The notes beneath the pieces are model-generated. The model did not search any database, had not been told where the DNA came from, and was given only the letters and a program-made list of their open reading frames with translations. Positions 43,475-54,262 of a DNA stretch of 64,000 bases are shown here, piece by piece. The position numbers and the translations under genes are program-made. Source of the DNA: Bemisia tabaci (lineage: Eukaryota; Arthropoda; Insecta; Hemiptera; Aleyrodidae); the NCBI RefSeq assembly GCF_918797505.1, contig NC_092800.1:23575577-23639576 (forward strand), in the 5' to 3' direction. Position 1 is the first letter of the stretch. Every line of letters starts with the position of its first letter.

Positions 43475-44070
43475 TGCAGTACGAAACCTCGGCCTGGCAA
43501 AACTATAAAACTTCACAATGCAACTAAGCCCTCCTGGCTCCTACCTCTTCATTTTTGTTCGCGTTAAACTTTCACGCTCACATGGGCTTCTGGTCGTAAA
43601 CGCGACCTTTAATTTTCTCATACCTTCAATTTCTGTTTCTCCGAGGCAGGATTGAAATGACATTAAAGAGACATACCACAGTGGCGAATGATATCGATAT
43701 ACTGCCATTAACTTGACCCGATTCATGTCTTCCCTTCTTCCTTTCTTTAAGCACTCGTTCGACCTTGAATTTGGAGTATTTGATCTCACAGGAGCGCAAT
43801 TTACGCCACCGATATCCGAGTTTTACGACTTCGCTCGGACCGTCCTCAATAATTTGTTCGATTCTTTTATATCTTAATCTCCTATTGGTCTATAATCAGT
43901 TTAATTACCGTATCATTTGTTCCTGGCGGCCTCTCCTCGCGTTGTAATGTCTTTGCTGCCGTCTTTGGTGAAGATAAACAGCCGAACTTTTGAAAGGTTC
44001 CACGTGGTTTGAAAGGTTTTTACGTGGAAATTTTAAAAATTTGTTTGATATATTTAACCTTAGTCCACAT
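43475..44070. other. No gene seen
   Basis: Intergenic DNA with short frames only. Confidence 0.5.
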
Positions 44071-44072
44071 TG

Positions 44073-44228
44073 ATGGAACCAGCAAATTGGCAACATTGTT
44101 TTTTCTCCTTTTAATTTTATGGAAATGTATCGATTCTCGGAGGAGGCAGTTGCTCCGACAAGATACGATTATTCAACACAGGTTTAAATGAAAGGGAAGC
44201 CAGTGGTGCCAAATTGCTGGATCCGCTC
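44073..44228. mobile_element. MITE-S copy 1
   Basis: TGGAACCAGCAAATTGGCAA faces GTGCCAAATTGCTGGATCC at the right. Inner GAAATGTATCGATTCTCGGA and GACAAGATACGATTATTC match copy 2. Confidence 0.75.
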
Positions 44229-44255
44229 CTGAGAGTCCAGGCTTATAGATAACAG

Positions 44256-44566
44256 TAGAGTCCCTTTATACTGAGAGTCAAGACAATGTGAATCCATTTC
44301 TGATTGGTTCCCGTATTTTAGGCCTTCACAGTGTCACAAACGGGAATAAAGATTACATTTTCACCGATTGCAAAGATTATAATCTGGAATGGACCAGGGA
44401 ATTACGGGTTTGGCAAGGAACAAACGGAATGAGAGAAGGGACGGAGAAAGGAATTTAAGAATGGGCCGATCAAAGATTACGAAGAACGTTCAATTTCTGT
44501 AATCTTTATTCCCGTTTGTGACTCCATGAAGGGTGTTGTCTTGACTCTCAGTACAAAGGGACTCTA
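44256..44566. mobile_element. MITE-H copy 2
   Basis: TAGAGTCCCTTTATACTGAG is mirrored by CTCAGTACAAAGGGACTCTA. The interior is almost the same as copy 1. No clear 8-bp duplication (GATAACAG versus AAAACAAT). Confidence 0.87.
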
Positions 44567-45310
44567 AAAACAATCAGGTATTATCTCAATTTAAGGCGAA
44601 ATCTATGAATCAAGTGAAGAAATTTTCTTCCGCGACGGTTTTATGAACTGCTCAAGATATAGAGTAAACAATTTAAACAGTCAGTTACCCTACTATAAGG
44701 TATCTTAAGAATCGGATTTTCTCGCGCAAATTAGTCAGCCTTCAACAATTTAATCGATCCATTTCATAAATTCATTACTTTAAAGCGGTCGCCCGTGGAT
44801 ACGGACTTGTAAAATTTCTACAAAGTACATTCACTTCTGTTAGTCGAAATTTAACGCTTCGGGAAGGAACTAGGCTAGGGTAATGACGTTGAATTAATCG
44901 TTACGTGCTAAAATTCGCCTACTTTACATTGTAACGGAGAAAGTGGGGCCCGCATTGCCACCATTTGACACCTACGGCGCGGTGCAGCCAGGTTGATAGT
45001 GAAACCAATTATATTATTCGTCGACGAAAAGGAACGCTCACAAACTTACCTTTCTTAGGAGCAAGTATAGAAATGTTCATGAATTGTTAGGTTTCATGCA
45101 ACTCGTCCTCGACTCCCTTCAATAACTTTCCAGAGGGAGAGTGTCTGCCTCTGAGGAAGATTGCCAAGTTGTGTCATACAATGTGGATATTTCACACGAG
45201 GCTGGATGGAGGCAAGTGCTGATTTTTCAGAACTGTATGGCAACTGGCAATAATGCCTCTAAGCTTTTTCCCTACAAATTTTGCGAATTCCACACACTGA
45301 GACAGAGCCA
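44567..45310. other. No gene recognised
   Basis: A 61-codon frame at 45141-45326 follows an acceptor-like TAACTTTCCAG but matches nothing known. Confidence 0.4.
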
Positions 45311-45311
45311 T

Positions 45312-45721
45312 TGGTGGATCCAGTAAATTGGTAACATTATATTTCTTTCATTTAAACCTATAGAAATGTATCGATTCTTAGAGGGCCAGGTGCTCCGACA
45401 AGAATCGATTATTTGGACCGCGTTAAACAGAAAGGAACCAAGCCACATCAGCTGTTGCCAAAGATTGGGCAAATTAATTTTTTACATGAAAACGGTTGTG
45501 CGGATTCTCGAGCAAATTTCAGTGAATTTTCTCAGTAGTACGAAGCAAATTCCTTAAAATTTTCAAAGAAATCCGCACAAACGTTCTCTTGTAAAGAATT
45601 AAATTGCCCAGTTAAATTTGACAATAGCTGATGTGGCTTGGTTCCTTTCTGTCAAACGCGGTCCATTTAACATGCGTTTAAATGGAGGAAATCCGGTGTT
45701 GCCGTATTGCTGGATCCGCTT
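45312..45721. mobile_element. MITE-S copy 2, split by MITE-B
   Basis: TGGTGGATCCAGTAAATTGG at the left and GCCGTATTGCTGGATCCGCT at the right. MITE-B occupies 45415-45664 and is flanked by ATTT duplications. B is therefore younger than S. Confidence 0.85.
45415..45664. mobile_element. MITE-B copy 3, nested in MITE-S
   Basis: GGACCGCGTTAAACAGAAAG is mirrored by CTTTCTGTCAAACGCGGTCC. ATTT on both sides (45411-45414 and 45665-45668). Confidence 0.93.
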
Positions 45722-46435
45722 CTAGCAGAGCGGAATTTACTCTTTTTGCGGAGTACCCTTCGCTTTTATGGCGCTAATTTTAAATCGTATTCATATCATT
45801 CGGGATTTTTAATCGTTATGTAGACTTTGGCACCGAATGGAGATGTTGCATGTGTGAGGGATTTGCGATTTGACCATTGATTCTTATGTAAAAGTTCGCG
45901 AGAAACACGATGGTGCCACTGGTTTTCTCTGACATCAACTCCCAAGCTCAAAAAAAGCTCTCAAGTTGAGGCCAAAATGGAGGGGATATCCCACGCTACC
46001 CTGAGAGTCCACGTCTACATCAAGACAAACTCTCCATGCAAAGATAGAGAGCAAATACATTGACAGGGCTGCCACTTTATTTGGGGACTCCAAAACTGAA
46101 AACACGGCAACCCTGCTTAAGTATTTGCCCCCTATCTTTGCATGGAGAGTTTGTCTTGATGTAGACGTGGACTCTCAGTGTAGGGTGGGATAATGGGATA
46201 TCCCCTCCATTTTGGCCTCAACTTGAGAGCTTTTCTTGAGCTTGGGAGTTGATTTCAGAGAAAACCAGTGGCACCTTCGTGTTTCTCGCGAACTTTTACA
46301 AATGAATCAATAGTCAAATCGCAAATTCCTCACACATGCAACATTGCAACATCTCCATTTCAAATCGTATTCATATCATTTGGGGTTTTTAAGCACTATG
46401 TAGACATTGGCACCGAATTTCACTCCTCGCTCTTT
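45722..46435. repeat. Family R sequence flanking and duplicated around MITE-E
   Basis: AATCGTATTCATATCATT, TATGTAGAC and GGCACCGAAT occur just left of MITE-E (45780-45838) and again just right of it (46362-46421). A relative without E is at 50440-50560 (GAGCGGAATTTGCTCTTTTT to CGGCACCGAATT). Confidence 0.7.
45839..46357. mobile_element. MITE-E copy 2
   Basis: GGAGATGTTGCATGTGTGAG is mirrored by CAACATTGCAACATCTCC. Long arms as in copies 1 and 3. Confidence 0.88.
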
Positions 46436-46439
46436 AACG

Positions 46440-46970
46440 GTACGTGTGAAGGAAACGGCAACTTTGTCACTGGGGACGCGCGCGGATTCACGTAGGCAGA
46501 TTTGAATAGCATGCGCGATATGCAAGCCCGCACGGCTTGCGCGGTGCCGTGGTTACGGAAGAGAGTAATCGTCCTGGGGTGAGCCTCGAAGCTCAAAAGA
46601 AGACTTGCTTCCCGCGGCTCAGGTCCAAAAGGACTCATTGCTCCGCTTAAGACGACAGTAAGCGGCGCCGATCGCTGGTTCAGCGGCAGGTGAATGGTGG
46701 ATGGTGGACGCGGACTCACAATGAAAGTCAAAAATGCTGACACTGGTGAAGGTCTCCCCGATCGTTTCGTTTCGTCGGCGATCAGCAGTGCTTACGTCTC
46801 AGGCGTGACGTCAGAAAATGACTTTGCTTTGCAGTAATCGCTCGGGCAATGCGACTCGCGCTTAGGGAAAAGAAGAGTTTACGTCCGGTTCTCAACTTTT
46901 AAGCAGTCATTATGGATGATTCGTCCGAAAAAAAGTAGAAAATTCTCCTCGCGTCAAACCATGTGTAAAT
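46440..46970. other. No gene recognised
   Basis: CpG-rich patch at 46460-46800. A 107-codon minus-strand frame (46420-46743) has no known domain. Confidence 0.4.
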
Positions 46971-46972
46971 AC

Positions 46973-47137
46973 TCTGAAAAGAATTTACGGGCTTTATAGA
47001 TGTACCGCCCGTTCCGGACTCAGAGGCCGAAAGTTCCGGGTGCCGGGAACTTTTGGTCTGTGAGCCCGGAACGCAGACGGTATGTCTATATATCCTGAAA
47101 ACACGGCTTCCACGGCCGGAGTTTTTTTTTCAATGTA
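46973..47137. mobile_element. MITE-G copy 4
   Basis: CTGAAAAGAATTTACGGGCT at the left and TTCCACGGCCGGAGT with a T-run at the right. GTTCCGGACTCAGAGGCCGA faces TGTGAGCCCGGAACGC. Confidence 0.75.
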
Positions 47138-47178
47138 CCATACTTTAATCAAGTGGAAAGCTCAGTCGCGGGTAAACA

Positions 47179-47210
47179 CTGAAGATGAGGGCAGAGCCCC
47201 CAAAACGCTG
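47179..47210 (+). ncRNA. Degenerate hammerhead-like motif (Penelope-like)
   Basis: CTGAAGATGAGGGCAGAGCC has the CUGANGA core and a GGGC/GCCC stem II, then CAAAACG in place of GAAACG. The broken core predicts loss of activity. Third such motif in the window. Confidence 0.35.
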
Positions 47211-47214
47211 CTGA

Positions 47215-47699
47215 ATAAATAATTAATTTTATGCAAGTGAGTCCCGGTAAAAATGCGTTATTATTGGCTCTGTCTAGATTTAAGTTGATTAATTAAAAAA
47301 AGAATTTTTTTTTGTATATGGATAAATGAAAAATACCATCAATAGATGTTTTAAAAAAATCAAAATTGAATGGGACTGTCATCAGGAAAAGGGACCCAAG
47401 TCTCTGAGGCGAAATTTTGTTCAGATGTGTTGTGAAGACGTTAGGTGATTTTTGTTGAGTTGAGTCCAAAGAATTGATATCTAGATTTCCGTGGGAAAAT
47501 TAAATGTTTGCCAATGAAGGGCATAAAGATGCATCTTTTTCGTCAATTCCATACTGTAAAAATGGTATAATTAGAATGTAGAGTTCTCCCTAAACTACGT
47601 TTATTTTTTGAGCTGCAACGCGCAAACCACCACAAATCCACTTTGGTCTGATGTTTTTGCGCGTTTGTTGTCCCAAAATATCCGTGAAATATCTGCTTA
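47215..47699. other. No gene seen
   Basis: AT-rich intergenic DNA. Confidence 0.5.
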
Positions 47700-47990
47700 T
47701 TCATTGAACTCTAATTTCTGGCTCATCCGTTAAAAGCACGTATGTGCGTAGTGAAACATATGGTACGTAAGTTGTTTATAAACTGAGCCAAAATTTTTAG
47801 TTCCTAATTGTAAAATGAAGTCCATTGTAGGGGCATTTATACCTAAGAATAAGAGGACTTCTTTTCGCAATTAGGAACTACAATTTCAGGCTCGGTTTAA
47901 AAACAACGTATGTACCATTAGTTTCCCTATGCACATAGGAGTTTTTACGGATGAGCCAGAAATTGTAGTTCCGAATTCCAAAATGTAGTC
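47700..47990. repeat. Inverted repeat related to the 13160 MITE
   Basis: GTACGTAAGTTGTTTATAAA and TTTTAGTTCCTAATTGTAAA face GCAATTAGGAACTACAATTT and AAAAACAACGTATGTAC. A third TTGTAGTTCCGAATTCCAAA follows at 47957. Confidence 0.7.
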
Positions 47991-47999
47991 CAAGAGCCT

Positions 48000-50439
48000 C
48001 AAGTCGTTCTCTAAATCGGCCGAATGTTAGTTATTTCACCTTGATAATCATACAACAAAAAATTAAATCGACTTATTACCCGTACCAGGGTTCAACCTCG
48101 CTACTCTTGCCAACTGTGACACACAATCAGTCGAACAACTGAAGAAGGATTAAAATACTCGAGCAAATTTTCGTCTTGACATCTGATTGTTCGTAAATTT
48201 CTGCGTAACTCCCGTCATTTCTATCATATTTGGTGTTCATTCATCTGAGCGTCCAAACTACCATTTTAATTCCTCGAGCTGAGGATTCAAATTAAACCCA
48301 ATTATCATTATTTTCCTTCAATTAGAGACATAAAAACAAGGATTTCCGGCCTGTCGCAGAAATTGGCATCCCGTCAGATAGTTGATAGGTGATCAGGAGT
48401 AAATCCCCAGTTGATTCCAATCTCCTTGCACCAAGGGGTCAGCGGTTGAGAACCTTGGAGCGGAGCTGATGTAAGCGGAATTTCCTATGAGACATACGAT
48501 TACGTTAGATAAATGGGAATTGTGCTTACTCTTATTTTTACGATGGGTCGAATAATTCGTCAAAACTACATCAAATTCGAGAGGAAATATCTTGGTGATG
48601 GTAAATTAAGAAATTCAGGACGGTTTGGACCTTTGAAGCCGATATTTGTTCAAAATATTGTGTTCCTTGAAAGGAACTTTTCCTCTTTTGGAAGTTCTGC
48701 AGGTGGACAGATTTTTAACATTGATTCACAAGGGCGCCATTTCAGAGTCTCTATGTAAAGAGATAAAAATTGAAGAATGCTTGAATTTTCGTCAAATATT
48801 TGTTTCTTACATCTTTCAAGTAATGCAGTTTTTAAAGGTAGTATCAGCCCTCGACTTTTTTATGTATGGATTTTCCCATACATAACTTTTTTTAAAGTAA
48901 CACACAGCCGTTTTCTTACTTAGTAACAACAACAGTTTTCTTTTGAGTAACATATATTTTTTCCAAAGTCATTAATCTTACATCTCTGATCATAGGCATT
49001 CTGACTGTAAAAAGCGAAGATATAAATTCACTTTTCAGATATGATATTTACTGACCAATCGAATAAATTGCAAGCTAATTTCCATAAATGCATTTATTCA
49101 TAGGCCCGTCCCTTTCCTTTCGAACTGAATGACCAACACATCGGTATTTCAAATTTTAAAATTCCTGAAATGGCTTCCGATCCTGCTCCTCATGCACAGG
49201 CTAGGTTGATCAATTGAGATGGGCGAACAGTGGGCAATGCCAGCCGGTTTCTCTTGAAGGGAAGCTTATATTTCATCATTATTGCTGCATCAATAAATTG
49301 TTGAATTTGTGGCCTATGCTTCATTATTATCGCTGCATCAATAAATTGTTGAATATGTCTGGTGCGAAGTCGGTAAAATATTTGTCCGATTTCTCATAAA
49401 TTCTTTCTGATTCTGTCTCTGGGTTTCCTTTTCTCAAAAACAGCGAACCATGTCTATTTCAATATTAACAATGCAAGTGCATGTCTGGCGGATAAAAATA
49501 AATCGACTGAAATATTTTGAATTAAAATCGGTGTACCTATGAGTACGAATTTTTAAATTTATGGAATAAAACCGGACAGACAAGCACCCTACCGCAACTG
49601 CAGTTAAGAGGCGAGTAAATTCTTTCTTCGCCGATGTGAAAGATGTTTACTTACAGAGTGATTTTTAAGTTTGAATTTTTTAGGAATCAATGTTTTCCAT
49701 TACAACGAGACTTCTGCAGAATCTAACATTTCGTTTTTTAAAATCTGCCTTCTCTTGGAGGCACAGTTCTGAAAGAAAGGAAAAATAAATATTTTTAAAC
49801 ATTATAGCAACATTTAAGATAAGAATTACTTAAAAAGTCGTTCATGGGCACTACTGTATATGCTTCCTTCACCGCGCGCACAAAAACGGGGAAACAGACT
49901 CTCGTTTTGTTTAGTGGCGTGTCTCTCATTTTCTGTTAGGGATATCTAATCTCTAGGTGGCAAACATCAGGTTTAGTAAAATCAGTAGCTTTCAGAACTT
50001 CACACGGAATAACTCCTTCGTTTTTCCTTTTATTTACCGGTCTAAATTACATACATTCTGACTTTGTCTAACTAAGTATATTTTTACTTATTTACTGAAA
50101 CTTTGGGGGCGGAGGATCGGTGCGATAGGCTGGAAAATAGATAATGTTGAAAAAAATGTTTCAAATATTAAAACTAGCGAATAATCTGTGCCGCTAAAGT
50201 GGATAATGAGATTTCAATTTTCGAGAAACTCCAAATTTCATCATTCTCTATATCCAACCTGTTTCTCCTTCTCTTTTTGTCTGTTTTATGCACATAAATG
50301 ATTAATGAAATCTTAGAATCGGACACTGTTAAACATTTTTGAGTGAAATCCTGTACCGGCGTCCATGTAGCGCCCAAAATCCCGAATTTTATGAATGCGG
50401 AGCGGAATTTGATCTCCTTACGGTTTGACTTACGCTATT
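48000..50439. other. No gene seen
   Basis: AT-rich intergenic DNA, the longest stretch free of recognised elements. Only a small direct repeat at about 49270-49353 (GCTGCATCAATAAATTGTTG twice, about 51 bp apart) stands out. Two overlapping frames at 48513-48885 match nothing known. Confidence 0.5.
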
Positions 50440-50560
50440 ACAGAGCGGAATTTGCTCTTTTTACGGAGTGTCATACGTTTCGTAATGGTGCTAATTTCAG
50501 TTCACATTCAAAGCACTCGGGGTTTGAGTGCGCCTTATAGACTCCGGCACCGAATTGATC
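50440..50560. repeat. Family R relative without MITE-E
   Basis: CAGAGCGGAATTTGCTCTTT, TACGGAGT, and a GGCACCGAATT end match 45722-45838. Confidence 0.6.
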
Positions 50561-51490
50561 GTATTCAGTAGTATTTCGATGCATCGTTTTGTTCAAAACA
50601 ATGGAACACAACCTCAAACAACAATTTTAGGATCTTAAGTTGGGAAAGCTGAAAATGAGAAAATTCCTATCAATTTCACCTGTTATTGCAATTTTGCACT
50701 CGGAAAAATAAAAAAATCTATCATAAAAGACCTGTTCCCTCAGCTTTATTCGATCGACTTTTGAGATGCTATGTTTACATGTTGAACCAATCGATATCGA
50801 TACAATTTTATCTGTTTGATGTATCGAATACGATCCATTTCACTTCTCGATTTTTAACAGTGAATCCTGAATCACCCTGTACAGCTGGAAGAATCATACG
50901 GCTGGAATTTTTCTCACTTTCTTTGTCATAATGCTTCGACAACCAGAGACTAGTCCAGATTCCAGAGCGGAGGGACTGGAAAGCCTATGGAAAGGCGCCG
51001 AAAACCCCGAGTTCCGGTCGGACTTATGATTCACTCCCGGTGGTGGGAGAGAGCGCGCCGCGGTGCTACGGCGCACAGTGGATCGAGTTAGAGTACCTGT
51101 ATACGGGAGAGTATTGCCTATTGCCATCTCTGTGCCGCTCTCTGATTGGTTCATCAATTTTAGGGTATCATAGAGCTCCAAAGTTGGCCCAATGTAAACA
51201 AACCCGACTCAGAGGAGCACGTATTAGCGGCTGAGAAATAAATGTTAATCACACCCAAAGCTTAATTTCCGGCAAAAATGTTAATCAAAGTTCGATCCGA
51301 ACTCAATTCAGAAGTTGGATATAAAAAAATGTCCATCACACCCAAAATCACGTCTAGAACTTTGTACAACTTTTCCGCCATCTTGTTTGTTTACATCGGG
51401 CCAAACTAAGAGCGGAGGGGCTGCGGTTTGTTCACATTGGTCCAAATTTGGGGCTCCATGACAGCCGACCAATCGGAGACCGGCACAATT
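50561..51490. other. No gene seen
   Basis: Mixed DNA; short frames on both strands at 50894-51234. GGAGAGTATTGCC near 51107 and GGCAATACTCTCC near 51898 are an inverted pair bracketing the K and B elements. Confidence 0.45.
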
Positions 51491-51492
51491 TG

Positions 51493-51610
51493 CCGCTCCT
51501 CTGACGTAAGGGCGTATCTCCATTACAACGTGAGCCCTGATCTCCGTATGATTCTATGCTTTCCGAGGCTCATGCTGAAATAGAGATACGCCCTCACGTC
51601 AGAGGAGCGA
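51493..51610. mobile_element. MITE-K copy 3
   Basis: CGCTCCTCTGACGTAAGGGC is mirrored by GCCCTCACGTCAGAGGAGCG. 118 bp. Flanks ACAATTTG and ACAAATTG resemble, but do not equal, an 8-bp duplication. Confidence 0.85.
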
Positions 51611-51616
51611 CAAATT

Positions 51617-51869
51617 GGACCGCGTTAAACAGAAAGGAACCAAGCCACATCAGCTATTGCCAAATTTAATTGGGCAATTTAATTTTTTACATGAAAACGG
51701 TTCTACGGATATTCGTGGAAATTGAAGTGAAAATTCCCCATAGTTTGAAGCAAATGCCTTAAAAATTTCAAAGGAATTCGCACAAACGTTCTCTCGTAAA
51801 AAATTGTATTGCCCAGTTAAATTTGGCAACAGCTGATGTGGCTTGGTTCCTTTCTGTGTAACTCGGTCC
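51617..51869. mobile_element. MITE-B copy 4
   Basis: GGACCGCGTTAAACAGAAAG at the left, TTTCTGTGTAACTCGGTCC at the right. AATT on both sides as the 4-bp duplication. Confidence 0.93.
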
Positions 51870-51870
51870 A

Positions 51871-52298
51871 ATTGTTCTTTAGTAAAAGGATTGAGATGGC
51901 AATACTCTCCCGTATACTGGTACTCTAGATCGAACATGAAACGTTTGACTAAAACTGCGAATTTTGATGTTTATTTCGTCGAATTTTAAATTTCAAGGGG
52001 TGCATTTGGCAGAAAATTTCACGAAAAAACCAATGGAACCACTCTTAGAACCTCACATTTTTGTATAAACGGATTTATAAGCGTTTACAATTTCCAAATT
52101 TTGTCCGACTTCTCCCATTGACTCGATCCACTGTGCGGCGGGCGTCGCGACGCGACAGCACCGGCCGCAGACTCCGGTCAAGCAAGTGGTGGGTCTCCTT
52201 CTCCGAGTGACGTAACCACCGGTACCCTCCCGTTGTCAAATCTCCCTCGAAAAGCTCCTATTTCGCGCTCGGTGAGACGGGGGAACGGTCTGTGCCCA
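51871..52298. other. No gene seen
   Basis: Mixed DNA with a GC-rich patch at 52130-52300. Confidence 0.45.
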
Positions 52299-52419
52299 GG
52301 AAAAACGCCGTATGAGCCTTTAGGTGATGCCAAATTTCCTTCGATTAAATACGAATTTTCAAGACAAGAATGAGAATATTTTTCCTCCAATTTTTCAGAA
52401 AATTTAATACGCGATATAA
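52299..52419. repeat. MITE-D left half
   Basis: AGGAAAAACGCCGTATGAGC and TGATGCCAAATTTCCTTCGA match the D left arm. It stops where MITE-F begins. Confidence 0.7.
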
Positions 52420-52838
52420 GAAGTCGCTTGAATCTATAGTCCAGACCCTTAATAACACTGACAATAAAAAATACTCTTGATTCGATCCGATTTTTCCTTG
52501 AATCGAAGAGCCGAGAATCTTGGGTTTAGGCGGATTTCCTTTTGATTTAAGCAAAAAGTCCGATTGAATCACGAATATTTTTTCTTGTCAATGTTTTTAA
52601 GAGTCTGGACTCTTGAAGAAAACTCAAAGATTCTACCGTTATTGGCGATTTTTCGGATCCTTGACTAGAGTAGAGTGCGGACATGCTTGTAATTTTGAGG
52701 TTTGGTCATGGAGCTTTCAGGGCCCAACAATGACAGCCAACCTATGAATTCAAATTATCCAGAGTGATTTATTTTTACAATCTTTGAGTCTTTTGAGTTT
52801 TTTGAGTCTCTAGATCCAAGCGACTTTTTTTTTCCAGT
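52420..52838. mobile_element. MITE-F copy 6, split by a family N arm
   Basis: AAGTCGCTTGAATCTATAGT at the left; TCTAGATCCAAGCGACTTTT and CCAG at the right. About 180 bp of family N (52616-52795) lies between the F body and its right end. Confidence 0.7.
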
Positions 52839-53168
52839 TAGGAAATGAATTGGAAAAATGCGACTGTCAATCCTCAGATTATAATATCAAACCAAGATGG
52901 CCAAGAATGTACATTAATGAGATTCCTTCCACAAAAATGAGTAAATGTATGCAAAAATTAAGTCAAATGCGTGCTCTACAAACGACGGGTCGTAACAATT
53001 GTGAAAATAAATTACTCTGGATAATTTGAATTCATAGGTTGGCTGCCTTTTTGGGCCAAAGCACCATGACCTAACCTCAAAATTACCGATATTTCTGCCC
53101 TCTTCCCATATAAGTACTTCAGTAAGGACTTACCAAAAAATTGCCAATAACGGCAGAATCTTTGAGTT
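52616..53168. mobile_element. Family N copy 2, inverted-repeat arms
   Basis: AACTCAAAGATTCTACCGTT at the left is mirrored by AACGGCAGAATCTTTGAGTT at the right. Arms of about 170 bp share GCCAACCTATGAATTCAAAT. The F right end sits just inside the left arm. Confidence 0.7.
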
Positions 53169-53271
53169 TTTGGGAAGATTTTTATAAAATAATTCGGAAT
53201 TAACTAGGGAAACTGGCAGCGCTGGGGGAAAACGACCGCTCTCACTCCCGCGCCCCTCTCTGGGTCAGAAC

Positions 53272-53391
53272 GTCGCTCCTCTGGCGTAAGGGCGTATCTC
53301 GATTCCCGCATGAGCCCCAGAAAGCATTGGTTTATATGTAAAATAGGACTCGCGTGGAAATTGGGATACGTCCTTACGTCAGAGGAACGAC
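53272..53391. mobile_element. MITE-K copy 4
   Basis: GTCGCTCCTCTGGCGTAAGG is mirrored by CCTTACGTCAGAGGAACGAC. Confidence 0.82.
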
Positions 53392-53477
53392 GAGGAGTCG
53401 TCTCCTGTTTCTTTCCACTCGCTGAGAAGTGACCTAGCTAGGTTTTCGATCTAGTTCCATCAGTTTTGATGTTTAAA

Positions 53478-53668
53478 AAATTGGAAGATGGAGAGATTTT
53501 CGTCAAAAACATGCAAAATTTCGAGAATCTTGGATATTTTCCTACTTGGCTTGGTTTGGTTTGGCTTGGTTTTTGTGGCTTGGTTTAAATTGGAAGATGG
53601 AGAGATTTTCGTCAAAAACATGCAAAATTTCGAGAATCTTGGATATTTTCCTACGTGGCTTGGTTTGT
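53478..53668. repeat. Tandem duplication, 109-bp period
   Basis: TTGGAAGATGGAGAGATTTT starts at 53481 and again at 53590. The shared 80 bp is identical but for one base. GGCTTGGTTTGG microrepeats lie at the join. Confidence 0.9.
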
Positions 53669-53669
53669 A

Positions 53670-54260
53670 AGGCGTTTTCGGAACATTTTTAAAAAGCAGA
53701 AATTGACGTGTCTTTTCCTCCTGTTAAATCTATCATAAATGTAACTCAGCAAGACAAAATTTGCCACAAGGTGAAAACTCTGATTGGTCAGTAGGTTTAG
53801 TAAAAAACCAGCTTGGGTTTAAAAAAGCATCAATTTTCGGTTTTGATGCTTAACAGCGTCCAATACTCTCGAAAAACCATCTCCAGAAATGAGGCTGATA
53901 TCGAAAATTGCGTTTTGAGAATGAAGCATGTAATGTTTTAATGGTCGTTTTTCATTCTAGGCGTTTTCTTGGTTACTATCCAAGTGTTCGAGTTCCGATG
54001 GAAGTCGCCGTCAGTAGCCGAGAAGTAATAATGCGTACTTCAAAATGTATTGTTCTTGACTAGGGCTGTTTTTTCCGGGAAGCTCCCACCTCAATTTGTC
54101 TTTGAATGCGATGATTTGTATTATTGAAATGCTGTGAGCGTTTGAAGTAAATTCTTCCTAAGATTAGTTCCAGCGCCGATGAAGTATATAAGCGATTTCC
54201 TCGAATTTCCCATTGTCGTCCTCACATTTTGAACTACTGCCGAAGGGTAATTTTTTTCGA
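53670..54260. other. No gene seen
   Basis: AT-rich intergenic DNA. Confidence 0.5.
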
Positions 54261-54262
54261 GT

